Virus record (IMG/VR): IMGVR_UViG_3300009011_000002
Location: 1 to 64,000 of that record
Reading direction: 5' to 3' (one strand)
Source of the DNA: a virus
DNA: 64,000 nt
A model generated the notes under the pieces. It was not told where the DNA came from. It did not search any database and saw only the letters and a program-made list of their open reading frames with translations. Below, one piece after another: positions 18,216-26,789 of this stretch (position 1 is its first letter; the number at the start of each line of letters is the position of its first letter). A program made the position numbers and the translations under genes.

Positions 18216-19292
18216 TTACAGACCAAACACACCAACCAGGTCTTTGTGCGCCGCGGTTACGCGGGTGAAGTTGGCGTGAATCAGCTTGGAGATCTGAGTC
18301 GCGCCGACCATCACAGTACGCATGGCCGCGATTTCGGACTGGAGGCTCTTCTTGTCGCTCGCGTCCTTGGCCTTTTTCATCTTGGCTTCGGTAGCGGTGA
18401 TCAACGACTGGATTTTGCCTTTCTTGGCGTTGAAGGTGGACGCCAACGCTTTCAGCGCGTCGATGTTCTTCTTCGCAGCTTCACCGAAAGCAACGGCCGC
18501 TTGCGGGGTGTTGATGCTGGTAGCACCTTCCAACGACTTGAGGAAGTTGGCTTCACCCATGGAGAACTTGGCAACTTCGGAACTCATCTCAACCAGCAGG
18601 TGAGCCGCCGCATGGTCTTTGTCCGCCAGTTTGGCAGCAGCAGCACCTTGCTTGGCGTCGCCTTTGGCCGAACCGAAGGAGCCGCTGAGGAATGCTTTCT
18701 TGGCCTTGACCGCCGCCCCGACGGTGCCTTCCAGCTTCTTCTTCGCAGCGCCCGACATGGAACCCATCTTCTTCAGGGCATCCTTGATCGCCTTCTTCTT
18801 CTCGGCAGGGGTCTTGGCTGCCTTCAGCGCCTCGGCCTCTTTGCCATCAACCTGGCCAGCCAGCTTGGTAGCTTGGGCGTTGGCCTGTTCGTCGGTCTGA
18901 GTACCGGCTTCCGCCTTCTTCAGCTCTTCGTTCTTTTCGTCGATGGCTTCTTTGGCCTCGTCGCCTTCTTTCGCGGCGTCGCGGTTGAAGAAGAAGTTCC
19001 AGATCGAGGTGAAGGTTTTCTTGATGTAGTCCCACACGGCCTTGAAGCCGTTGCCGATGGCCGAGAACACACCTTCTTCGTTACCCGCACGCATGCCGTA
19101 CTTGATGCCGTTGGCGTCGAGTACAGCCACCGCGTAATGCTGGGCCTGGGTCAGGTTGTTGAAGCGGGGCAGGCTTTCAGTGCCCTCGACAGCCGCGGTA
19201 TGCTCCAAGGCGTCGAACATGATTTCCATGTGCGGGGCATCCGGGACAGTGTAACCATCCGGGGATACTTCGTAGTCTTCTGCGTATTCCAT
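18216..19292 (-). CDS. Inner-body-like virion protein, Ala/Lys-rich, with AGNE site
   Basis: The 358-residue protein has an acidic leader ending in RAGNE (68-72). The aromatic helix with the cores GFKAVWDYIKK and SIWNFFFN follows at about 80-103, then a long Ala/Lys/Glu helical body. It closely parallels the 354-residue protein at 689-1753 and is the clearest paralogue of it in the window. High Ala/Lys content and its own terminator suggest an abundant protein. Inner-body identity is inferred from this layout. Confidence 0.75.
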   Translation of the reverse strand: MEYAEDYEVSPDGYTVPDAPHMEIMFDALEHTAAVEGTESLPRFNNLTQAQHYAVAVLDANGIKYGMRAGNEEGVFSAIGNGFKAVWDYIKKTFTSIWNFFFNRDAAKEGDEAKEAIDEKNEELKKAEAGTQTDEQANAQATKLAGQVDGKEAEALKAAKTPAEKKKAIKDALKKMGSMSGAAKKKLEGTVGAAVKAKKAFLSGSFGSAKGDAKQGAAAAKLADKDHAAAHLLVEMSSEVAKFSMGEANFLKSLEGATSINTPQAAVAFGEAAKKNIDALKALASTFNAKKGKIQSLITATEAKMKKAKDASDKKSLQSEIAAMRTVMVGATQISKLIHANFTRVTAAHKDLVGVFGL

Positions 19293-19313
19293 GATCGTTC
19301 CTTGTGACCCGAC

Positions 19314-19961
19314 TTAAATGTCGGAGAGGTAGTTGATGTAGCTGTCGATGTTGGCCTTGGCCGCGGAGTTGAAGTCTTCGACCAGGGTGGTCACGTCCAT
19401 CATCTTCTTCAGACGCGAACGACGGTTCCAGAACTTCGCGATCTGGGTGAGGATCGAGATGTACTTTTGGTAGTTCTGGATGTACACCGCCGGGTAGATC
19501 TTTTCCAGCCCCGGGATGAAGCGGAACGCCTGGTTGTCGGCGAACACCGGCAGGTTGTTGCGGATGTGCTCGAGCAGGGTGTCGGTCACGAGCTGGTACT
19601 GAGGATAGTCCAGCTGGAAGGTGTTGCCGATGGTCTCGATGAACGTGACCTGTTCCTGAACTTCCTGGTCCTTGTCACGGAACGCCGTGTGGCCGGTCAG
19701 GAACTTCATGTGGCGCTCGATACGGCTGATCATGATCGCAGTGACCACAGTACCGCCTTTGGTGGTGCTGCTGGTAAGCTCTTCGGCACCGACGACCAGT
19801 TGTTCTTCAGCTTCTTCAGCGAAGGTGGGTTCGGTAACGGTAGCAGCAACAGCTTGTGCAACGGGGGTCTTGGTAGCAGCCACAGGAGCAGCAGCTTCGG
19901 TCGACTTGGTCAGGTCTTCTACAACAGGACCTTCACCAGCAGCTTGTTCGGGAGTACTCAT
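19314..19961 (-). CDS. Unknown virion-cluster protein with low-complexity N-terminus
   Basis: The start at 19961 is preferred over an upstream in-frame ATG because that extension would run back through the terminator hairpin at 20016-20055. AAGGG precedes 19961. The first 70 residues are Ala/Glu/Thr/Pro-rich and probably disordered; the rest is helical. The product is 215 residues and lies 21 bases before the paralogous inner-body-like gene. Confidence 0.7.
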   Translation of the reverse strand: MSTPEQAAGEGPVVEDLTKSTEAAAPVAATKTPVAQAVAATVTEPTFAEEAEEQLVVGAEELTSSTTKGGTVVTAIMISRIERHMKFLTGHTAFRDKDQEVQEQVTFIETIGNTFQLDYPQYQLVTDTLLEHIRNNLPVFADNQAFRFIPGLEKIYPAVYIQNYQKYISILTQIAKFWNRRSRLKKMMDVTTLVEDFNSAAKANIDSYINYLSDI

Positions 19962-20015
19962 CGGAAGGGCCCTTTCGATTGAGATATTAGAAATAGGTGT
20001 ATCCGTTAAACAGCA

Positions 20016-20055
20016 TAAAATACCCCCGGCAGCCGAAGCCACCGGGGGTATTTTA
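20016..20055 (-). terminator. Hairpin terminator
   Basis: A 14-bp perfect stem (20016-20029 with 20042-20055), A-rich on one arm and T-rich on the other, lies directly after the stop of the 153-residue gene. Confidence 0.85.
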
Positions 20056-20056
20056 A

Positions 20057-20518
20057 CTAGAGCTTGACGTCCTTCAGGGTGTCTTTCAGACCCAGTGCTT
20101 TGATGATCTCGTCTTGGGCTTTCTGTATCGGGTCTTTATCCGTGGTAGGCTTCTCTGGGTTGTCCAGTTTGTAGCGAGTGCTCTCGCCTTCCACCAGACC
20201 GTCCAGTAAAGCATCTACCATGGCAACAGGCCACGTCATGTACTGTTCCAAGGTCATGACTTCTTTGATCTTGTTGAACCCGAACGTCTTCCCACTCGAC
20301 TCCCACGACCACGGGTGATAGAACTTGTGTTCACCCGGGGTGTAGGCAACCGAGGCATGGGGGCTTCGCTTTTGTCCGCTGTAGCCCATGTTGATTTGAT
20401 ACAACATGAGCTCGTTGAATACCAGCGACTCTGGCAAAACCCCTTCTAACGATTGACCCAAGAGGCGGCTGTTGATGGTGTGATAGAGATCACTGGTCCA
20501 CAACCGCCCCTTAACCAT
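20057..20518 (-). CDS. Unknown 153-residue protein
   Basis: This small soluble protein has several Trp and Tyr residues and no recognised motif. It starts 5 bases after the stop of the 572-residue gene and ends at a terminator, so it is the last gene of the unit that begins near 23049. A virion or assembly role is possible from context only. Confidence 0.7.
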   Translation of the reverse strand: MVKGRLWTSDLYHTINSRLLGQSLEGVLPESLVFNELMLYQINMGYSGQKRSPHASVAYTPGEHKFYHPWSWESSGKTFGFNKIKEVMTLEQYMTWPVAMVDALLDGLVEGESTRYKLDNPEKPTTDKDPIQKAQDEIIKALGLKDTLKDVKL

Positions 20519-20523
20519 CGGCG

Positions 20524-22242
20524 TTAGTCGGAGAGGGCTCCTTGGAGTGCCTTCTGAGATACGACCGCCAGGTTCACAATCATCAATTGGGTGTGGATAA
20601 AAAAACTCATGATCGGATCGATCGGAGTGTAGCCCAATGGACGGTCGAGGAACTGTTCAGGGTCCTGGTGGTCAGCGCTGTTGCCACCGCACTTCGGACA
20701 CACGTAGTTCGCCACACCGGTGAAGGTACGGGACATGTACGGCGTCTTGTTCAGGATGAACTTGGTCAGGTTGGCGTTCATCGAGTCATGGTCGAGGACC
20801 ACGTCATAGATGCCCTTGTAGTAGTCCGCCAGGTCTTCCTCTTCCTCGCGAACATAGACGATATCTTCCTCGTCAGTGTTCGGTGGAGCCAGGTCAACAA
20901 ACTTCGACACCCAGTGGATGTACTCGGTCGCACCGATGTCGGCGTACGCCAAGCTGATTTGGGTGTCGTATTCGTCCGGGCTGGTGACCTTGGAACGAAT
21001 AGCACCCAGGCGCGGGTTCACCTGACTGATGAAGTAGTCGAAGCACTGGAAGGCCTGCGACAGGGTTGGGGCAGCGATTTCGAAGTACATGTTCTTCTCA
21101 TCGTTCCATACCCGGTCATCTTCCAGATTGAACTTCGACGCCAGGCTCAGCGCACGGGTTTCTTCCAGCGTCAGCTTGATCAGCTTGTTCTGGAGGTTAC
21201 CCAGGATGGCCAGCTCTTCGTCAGTGGTAACACCCGGGCGGTTCTGCGACAGCAGGGTCGGGTCCACCAACGAGAAGTTGTCCCAGTCGCACTGAGTGTT
21301 CAGGCAACGCAGGTTCATGTTGGTGCCACGATGGCTGGTGGCTTCGATCAGCGCCGTACAGATACGGTCGAAGTCGGTGATGGTGATGACTTCAGCCAAC
21401 TGGTTATAGTCGACAATGTCAGACACCGACGAACTGTTGATGTACTGCACCAGGAAGTCCCAGATGACCTTCATGGCAGCAACACGCGCCAGCACGGCGT
21501 TGTTGTTGTTGATGGAACGCACGTAACCAGTAACGGTACGGCGGATGTCGTTGACCAGGTTGCCCAGCAGGGTACGGTTTGGACGGGTGAAGTTCAGCTG
21601 CACGAACGAGTTGCGCAGCAACAGGTCGAACTGGAGGGTTTTACCTGCAGCCTTCGCCGAAGAACGACGCATGCCTTCCGACGTCTTGAAACCGCTACGC
21701 TTACGCGAAGGGGTTTGGGCGACGATGTCGGCGGTTACGAATTCACCACCACGGTTGTGGATGTTGGTGATACCCTTCTCGGTCATGACCTTGGAGCGCA
21801 CGCGCAGTTCGTCTTGCACTTCGCTCATGAAGACGTACAGTTCTTTGGCGTAGTTCGCCACGTCTTCTGCAGTCTTGCCAGGGAAGGTAGTGGTAACGTA
21901 TTCGTTCCACTTGTCTTTGGCCTGGGCCATGGCGGTGTCGGTCATTTGATCGGCTTCGAACAGTTCCACCACCGCACGGTAGCCCAGCCATTCCTTGATG
22001 ACCGCTTGCGCCGCCATCACATCTTTCTTGGAGTTGCCCAGGAAGATGCTGATGAAACCTTGTTCCTTCTCTTCCTCGGTCAGCTCACGAATGATCGGGC
22101 TGCGGGGAGGAAGGTAGTCCTTCAGCGGGGTGGTTTCCGCCGTTTGCTTGTCCTTGAAACCAGCACGGGTTTCAGGCTTTGCAGGAGCCTGTTCGGCAGG
22201 TTGTCCCTGTTCGGAACCCTGGTCCATTTCATGTTCGCTCAT
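20524..22242 (-). CDS. Large unknown protein, possible zinc-binding Cys pairs, 572 residues
   Basis: The N-terminal 45 residues are Gln/Glu/Pro/Ala-rich and look disordered. The rest is folded. It has a Cys pair CLNTQC near residues 310-320 and CPKCGG at 515-520; together these could form a split zinc ribbon. No ATPase or nuclease motif is seen. The genes on both sides are separated by only 5 and 15 bases. A structural (head or neck) role is possible but I do not recognise the family. Confidence 0.7.
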   Translation of the reverse strand: MSEHEMDQGSEQGQPAEQAPAKPETRAGFKDKQTAETTPLKDYLPPRSPIIRELTEEEKEQGFISIFLGNSKKDVMAAQAVIKEWLGYRAVVELFEADQMTDTAMAQAKDKWNEYVTTTFPGKTAEDVANYAKELYVFMSEVQDELRVRSKVMTEKGITNIHNRGGEFVTADIVAQTPSRKRSGFKTSEGMRRSSAKAAGKTLQFDLLLRNSFVQLNFTRPNRTLLGNLVNDIRRTVTGYVRSINNNNAVLARVAAMKVIWDFLVQYINSSSVSDIVDYNQLAEVITITDFDRICTALIEATSHRGTNMNLRCLNTQCDWDNFSLVDPTLLSQNRPGVTTDEELAILGNLQNKLIKLTLEETRALSLASKFNLEDDRVWNDEKNMYFEIAAPTLSQAFQCFDYFISQVNPRLGAIRSKVTSPDEYDTQISLAYADIGATEYIHWVSKFVDLAPPNTDEEDIVYVREEEEDLADYYKGIYDVVLDHDSMNANLTKFILNKTPYMSRTFTGVANYVCPKCGGNSADHQDPEQFLDRPLGYTPIDPIMSFFIHTQLMIVNLAVVSQKALQGALSD

Positions 22243-22257
22243 TGCTTAGCGCCCTTA

Positions 22258-23049
22258 TTAGCAGGTAACTGGGTCGTGGATGTTTTTGGCCAGTTCGATG
22301 GCGACGTCAGCATCAACGTCATCTTCTTCTACCAACTCACCGCCCAGAGGCGCGGTCATGTCGGCGTGGACGGTCTGGCCGGTACGGTACTGGTCAGCCA
22401 CACGGTTCATACGGATTTCGTGCAGGCCGTAGCTGAACTGCACCATGGTCACGTCTTCCGGGGTGTGCTCTTTCACGAACGCGTCCACCAGCGGTTTGAT
22501 GCCGTTCATGGTGCCGCCGTAGATGCTCGGGATCTGCAGCTGCATCACTTCGGCCATCAGGTCGATGTAGTGCGTGAAGATCTCCATGTAGTCGTCTGGC
22601 TTCTTGCCGACTTCGATGAAGTCGTACATCGCATTGATGTCTTCGGTGATGCCGACGACAGCGCGGTCGTAACCGGCGAACTCGAGCAGCTGTTCAGTGG
22701 TCAGGGTGATCTTCTTCTCGGTGTGGAGACGATCAGCCACTTCGATCAGACCGTGGAAGTGGGCGAACACCGGGATGGTCTCGGTGATCATCTTCAGGAT
22801 GCCGACGTTGGTGAACTTACGACCGGACTTCTTGCCGCCTTTGCGTTGCGTGGCCAGGTCTTGGGCTACCGCCAAGATACCTTTGGTGGCGATCTCCAGC
22901 GACAGCTGCTGATCAGCTTGTGCACGGGCCTTACGCTGTGCAGCAAACTTAGTCTGTTCCGCCTGATGTTCTTTCGACTTACGGGCAGCGTCACGGGCTT
23001 TGGCTTTAGCCTGTTTGCGCTGTACTGCTTTCTGATTCTTACCGGACAT
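22258..23049 (-). CDS. Unknown protein with basic Ala/Lys/Arg/Gln N-terminal helix
   Basis: The 263-residue protein has a first 48 residues that are almost entirely Lys, Arg, Ala and Gln (a long charged helix, possibly nucleic-acid binding), and a C-terminal region that turns acidic (EEDDVDADV). The ATG has AAGGGA upstream. It is divergent from the gene at 23089 with a 39-base gap. Function is unknown. Confidence 0.7.
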   Translation of the reverse strand: MSGKNQKAVQRKQAKAKARDAARKSKEHQAEQTKFAAQRKARAQADQQLSLEIATKGILAVAQDLATQRKGGKKSGRKFTNVGILKMITETIPVFAHFHGLIEVADRLHTEKKITLTTEQLLEFAGYDRAVVGITEDINAMYDFIEVGKKPDDYMEIFTHYIDLMAEVMQLQIPSIYGGTMNGIKPLVDAFVKEHTPEDVTMVQFSYGLHEIRMNRVADQYRTGQTVHADMTAPLGGELVEEDDVDADVAIELAKNIHDPVTC

Positions 23050-23088
23050 ATGCTATGATTCCCTTAACAGGTAGACGGGTAAGTCCCA
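23050..23088. promoter_or_regulatory. Compact divergent promoter region
   Basis: The 39 bases between divergent starts contain TGCTATGAT on the plus strand, a close match to an extended -10 box (TGnTATAAT). It also resembles the TGCTAT core seen upstream of 1753 and 57348. It is a plausible promoter for the plus-strand pair 23089-25339. Confidence 0.45.
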
Positions 23089-24039
23089 ATGATTATCGAG
23101 ACTGATGAAGTTGTATTGATGGGAGAAAACGAAGATCTTGCAGCCAGCTTGGTTGGTGGGATCTGGCTTTCTTTCCGAGAATCCATTCCTGAGCCACAAG
23201 CTAGAATATTGATCGAGGGGTTTAATTTAATCATCCTCAGCGATCCGTCACAGGGCGATATGGACGAACTCGCTGATGATGATCGTCTTGCAGGTCGAGT
23301 AGATTCTCTGCTCCCTGGGATGCTCACCCAAATTCTGGTTGATGACGCCACGACCACCCCAATGAAGAAAATGGCGGTGTTCGAGCTCATAACTAACAAT
23401 ATAATCGAAACCCTCACCCGGATGGGTTTCACGCTCGACGACGACATCGTTAACCACGAGTACCTCCCCGAGCTGAATAAGATCCTGTCGTTCTTCTACG
23501 ACATGCAGCAATACGAAGACGTAGTCGGTATTGCGCACTTGTTGGAATCACAGGACATCCCTCAGGTAAACCGTTTCCTCTTGGCCATGTCCAAGTACCT
23601 TGGCGATAAGTTCCCGCTGGACAACTACGAGCTCATCCTGCTCGATGTGAGCGAGGTTACACTCAAGGCTATACGTGATGGCCTGGAGCTCCCAGACGAC
23701 TCTGAGGGGATCCCTGAGGCGGTCATACAGCGTATCCGTGCCAACGCTGAACTTATCGAGGGCACCAAAGGTTACGAGCACGTCATCATGAACGGTGGCG
23801 TGGGCGGTTCGGTTGACAGCTACATGGAGTTCTTCAAGAGCGACCTGGCTGAAGTCTTCCAACGTAACGACCCGGTGGCGTACGCCAAAGAGCTCGCAGC
23901 GATCTACCTGATCAGCGACCTCAACACACCGGTGATCAAGAAGGCGGTGTTGGAGTTCATCTACACCGTGGTTACCGACCATGCGGCCCTCTACAGTGTG
24001 GAGGCGTTTATGAACAGACTGGTACTCGACAATGACTAA
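23089..24039 (+). CDS. Conserved-looking unknown protein upstream of an RNA polymerase subunit
   Basis: The 316-residue acidic, helical protein has no recognised catalytic motif. It overlaps the beta' C-terminal subunit gene by 8 bases, so the two are translationally coupled. In phiKZ the equivalent position would be gp79, next to virion RNA polymerase subunit gp80; that correspondence is by synteny only. Confidence 0.65.
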   Translation: MIIETDEVVLMGENEDLAASLVGGIWLSFRESIPEPQARILIEGFNLIILSDPSQGDMDELADDDRLAGRVDSLLPGMLTQILVDDATTTPMKKMAVFELITNNIIETLTRMGFTLDDDIVNHEYLPELNKILSFFYDMQQYEDVVGIAHLLESQDIPQVNRFLLAMSKYLGDKFPLDNYELILLDVSEVTLKAIRDGLELPDDSEGIPEAVIQRIRANAELIEGTKGYEHVIMNGGVGGSVDSYMEFFKSDLAEVFQRNDPVAYAKELAAIYLISDLNTPVIKKAVLEFIYTVVTDHAALYSVEAFMNRLVLDND

Positions 24040-25339
24040 ACTTGAATACCTGAAACACTTCTTTAACGAGAAGGGTTACGGGTCCAAAGCAGCCATTCAG
24101 TCTATCATCTCGATTCAGATGGAAGACGAAGATTCCTCGGGGGCTTTTAAGAAGATCCCGTGGGCGATATTCGTGGAGGGGGGTAAGTACAACGTCCTAA
24201 TTGAAGGTGAACAACACACCGTCGATGGGGACGTGAAACTGCCGTTCTGCTACATGGACGACAAGTTCGACTTCCCATCTGACTTCCACGCGTGTCTAAA
24301 GGACAAAGCCATTACCTCGACCTTCGGGTTGATGCTGGCTAACGTGATCCTGTTGTGGGAACCCTTCAAGGAGAAGGTTGATTACGTCAACAAGTTCTTC
24401 AGCAAGGGTTTGATCCAGGGTACCCTTGACCGGTTGATGGTGGATGATCCAAAGGAAGGTGAAAGCGTTCCTGAAGGTAAGGCCTCGGTAAAGGATTGTT
24501 TGTTGTTCTCGAGCAACAGCCAGTTCCTGCACGGTCTGGGGACCTTCTCCATTAAACCGGGTGGTATCGACGCCATTACCGTCAGCCCTACGGTGCTTGC
24601 TTTGCGTGACAAGCTGTTTGCGCAACTCAAGGCTGAAGGCAAGATGAACGACTCGGTAGCCTTTACTGCGGCGGTGGAACAGGTGGTAGAACTGGACCGC
24701 CAAGAACAGATGAAGGGTCCGAGCAAGAACTTCTACATCGCCGACAAGTACATCAGCACAGCCCGTAAGCGTATGTTCATTGCCTTCGGTATTGAACAGA
24801 ACCCTACAGGCGACGGCTGGGTGGCGTTGCCGAACTCCCTGAACGAAGGTATTGATCCTGAACAGATCGTTACCTACGTCAACACCGCAGTGGGTGGTGC
24901 GTATAGCCGTTCCATGGCTACGGGTGAGGGCGGTTCGCAGGTGAAGGAGGTACTGCGTCTGATTGGTCGTTCGCGTGTGGAAGGCGAAGACTGCAAGTCG
25001 CCGGTGGGCGAAACCATCATCTTGAATGCGAAGATCGCCAAGAACTGGATCGGTAGCTTCTACATCGGTGCCAAAGGCGAACGCATCGAGATCACCAAAG
25101 AGAACTTTGTTAGCCTGATTGGTCTGCCGCTTAACATGCGTGTACCACAGCACTGCATCGTCAAGAACGGTAACTACTGCCGTACGTGCTTGGGCCTGGG
25201 TCTGGGGGCTTATGAGAACCGGTTGAGTGCCGAGGTAGTTCGTCTCCCTACCGAAGCAATGCTGACACGTATGAAGGCTCACCACCAAGCTGGTGCGTCA
25301 ACTCGTCGTCTGGACCTCAAGGTAGCTATCCGGCGATAA
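24032..25339 (+). CDS. RNA polymerase beta' C-terminal subunit (virion RNAP, gp80-like)
   Basis: This 435-residue protein has reduced versions of beta' C-terminal landmarks. GEGGSQVKEVLRLIGR matches the bridge-helix-proximal 'ARSGARGS..QIRQLAGMRG' region, CRTCLG matches the CxKCYG element, and LTRMKAHHQAG matches the 'LTMRTFHxGG' trigger-region element. A second, larger beta' C-terminal gene exists at 29122-31143. PhiKZ-like phages have two RNA polymerases (virion and non-virion). This gene is away from the non-virion block and matches the phiKZ gp80 position after the helicase end, so I assign it to the injected virion enzyme. That choice is inference. Confidence 0.75.
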   Translation: MTKLEYLKHFFNEKGYGSKAAIQSIISIQMEDEDSSGAFKKIPWAIFVEGGKYNVLIEGEQHTVDGDVKLPFCYMDDKFDFPSDFHACLKDKAITSTFGLMLANVILLWEPFKEKVDYVNKFFSKGLIQGTLDRLMVDDPKEGESVPEGKASVKDCLLFSSNSQFLHGLGTFSIKPGGIDAITVSPTVLALRDKLFAQLKAEGKMNDSVAFTAAVEQVVELDRQEQMKGPSKNFYIADKYISTARKRMFIAFGIEQNPTGDGWVALPNSLNEGIDPEQIVTYVNTAVGGAYSRSMATGEGGSQVKEVLRLIGRSRVEGEDCKSPVGETIILNAKIAKNWIGSFYIGAKGERIEITKENFVSLIGLPLNMRVPQHCIVKNGNYCRTCLGLGLGAYENRLSAEVVRLPTEAMLTRMKAHHQAGASTRRLDLKVAIRR

Positions 25340-25361
25340 GGCAAAAAAAGAAAACCTCTAA

Positions 25362-25390
25362 CCTCTACCTCCCTTTTAGGGAGGTAGAGG
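25362..25390. terminator. Bidirectional terminator
   Basis: A 12-bp perfect stem (25362-25373 with 25379-25390) lies between the convergent stops at 25339 and 25403. An A-rich tract on the left gives a U-tract for minus-strand transcripts. Confidence 0.85.
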
Positions 25391-25402
25391 CCAAAGGCTC
25401 TA

Positions 25403-25912
25403 TTACGTCAGCAAGTCCAGCATACCGTCAGTCGGGATCATGGTTTCACGACCCGGTTGAGCAGTGAAGAACACCCGATCGGGGTAATGCTTGGCTGTGA
25501 ACACCATGTGTCGGGCGTATTGTGGTTGAGAAAGTGCATCCCGAATCACCGTCAAGTCCAGCAGCGAGTTTGCATACTGGATACATGCCATGGCCTCGTG
25601 GAGCTTGTTGCAGAGCACTTCGTGCTGCTCAGAGTTGAACTCATAGAGTTCCCCATCTTGCAGAACACCTTTCTCTTTGTCATGATCAGCCAAGATGTCC
25701 AAGAGATAGGTCACGGAGTTATCGAAGTAGCTGTCGGGATCGTCGCAGAGGTGAGAGGAATCGTCCATTACCCGCAAAGGTATGAGCTCTGGATTACTCA
25801 CCACATTGTAGATCGCCTCCAGCATTACGAAGGCCAGGAAGTTCTCGTCGATGTCGGAATACAGCTCTTCCTTCAAATCGGGATGAAGGAGAACCATAAA
25901 CGCGTCCATCAT
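25403..25912 (-). CDS. Unknown 169-residue protein
   Basis: This acidic, helical protein is the last gene of the helicase-downstream unit and overlaps its upstream neighbour by one base. It has no recognised motif. It shares the operon with two other small unknown proteins. Confidence 0.7.
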   Translation of the reverse strand: MMDAFMVLLHPDLKEELYSDIDENFLAFVMLEAIYNVVSNPELIPLRVMDDSSHLCDDPDSYFDNSVTYLLDILADHDKEKGVLQDGELYEFNSEQHEVLCNKLHEAMACIQYANSLLDLTVIRDALSQPQYARHMVFTAKHYPDRVFFTAQPGRETMIPTDGMLDLLT

Positions 25913-26298
25913 CAGCCCACCTCTACCTCAATGAGGATTCGGACACCACCCAGGCTGATGCTGTTGATCGAGAACGAACGACCACAGTACGGCTTCAGCA
26001 GGGCGATGGCGTCGGCGTAGCCCGGGGTGGTTTCCTCGAACTTCTTGAACGCCGCTTTGACTTCCTTCGCTTCCGAGTCGATGTACTTCTTGACTTCTTC
26101 AGCCGTCTGCAGCGCCGGCGGCACTTCGAGGTATTGCTGGATCATCGGCCCGACGTCGTCGAGGAAAGGTTCGTTGGTCATGATCGAACGAACACGACCC
26201 ACCACCAGCTGTTGCATGATGGTGTAGTGGCGGCAATTCTCGATCCCCGGGGTGGGGATGGTGTGAGAATTGATAACTGGGGTGGTTTGCGTGGTCAT
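25912..26298 (-). CDS. Unknown 128-residue protein
   Basis: The Thr-rich N-terminus is followed by a helical central part and a short beta C-terminus ending in alternating Val/Glu. The ATG overlaps the upstream stop by 4 bases. I do not recognise the family. Confidence 0.7.
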   Translation of the reverse strand: MTTQTTPVINSHTIPTPGIENCRHYTIMQQLVVGRVRSIMTNEPFLDDVGPMIQQYLEVPPALQTAEEVKKYIDSEAKEVKAAFKKFEETTPGYADAIALLKPYCGRSFSINSISLGGVRILIEVEVG

Positions 26299-26741
26299 TG
26301 GATAGCTCCTGCGAAGCCGATAATGATGTGTTGTGAGGTTACGGAGATGACTCGGAGTTCATCAATGATGAGCACCTCCCCGTAATAGTTGTTGATTTCG
26401 TCGCGGTTCCGATCCAGCACTAACTGGAGGAACATCGCAACCTCGTGGCCGAAACGCACCAAGTGCCCTTCTGGATCCTTGATGAATTCCCGCCGTTCTT
26501 GAGGACTGTAGAAGTTCAGATGCGCAAAGGTAGCGTCCTCGTCTTCCTCTGCGTCGTACGCCTTCTCACGAAGGAGGTAGTAATAGTAACCGTCGTCGAT
26601 CGGAGTGTCCGTATCACCGAAGTCCAACAGGAAATCGGTCAGGGCATCAAGTGTAACTTCCTTGACCATCTCCGTGGCATTGATTAGCCCCGGACACTTC
26701 AGGATCAACGTCTTGTGGGCGTGTTCTTTATCTCGTGCCAT
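26295..26741 (-). CDS. Unknown 148-residue protein
   Basis: ATG 26741 is chosen over an in-frame TTG 15 bases upstream. The middle is strongly acidic (Asp/Glu around the Tyr triplet YYY), followed by a helical and then beta C-terminus. It follows the helicase gene after a hairpin, so it may depend on read-through or its own promoter. Function is unknown. Confidence 0.65.
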   Translation of the reverse strand: MARDKEHAHKTLILKCPGLINATEMVKEVTLDALTDFLLDFGDTDTPIDDGYYYYLLREKAYDAEEDEDATFAHLNFYSPQERREFIKDPEGHLVRFGHEVAMFLQLVLDRNRDEINNYYGEVLIIDELRVISVTSQHIIIGFAGAIQ

Positions 26742-26759
26742 GGTCGATCTCGTCAAAAG

Positions 26760-26789
26760 CCTTTCGCCGACTATGCGGCCAGCGAAAGG
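26760..26789 (-). terminator. Hairpin overlapping the helicase 3' end
   Basis: The stem CCTTTCGC/GCGAAAGG (26760-26767 with 26782-26789) overlaps the last helicase codons. On the minus strand it is followed by CTTTTG, so it is a moderate terminator candidate. Confidence 0.6.

Noticed and set aside
20542-23058. 838-residue open frame on the plus strand
   Set aside because: It is antisense to two well-supported minus-strand genes with proper ribosome sites. The composition (Val/His/Gln/Gly/Asp-rich, no motifs) is typical of a shadow of GC-biased codons.
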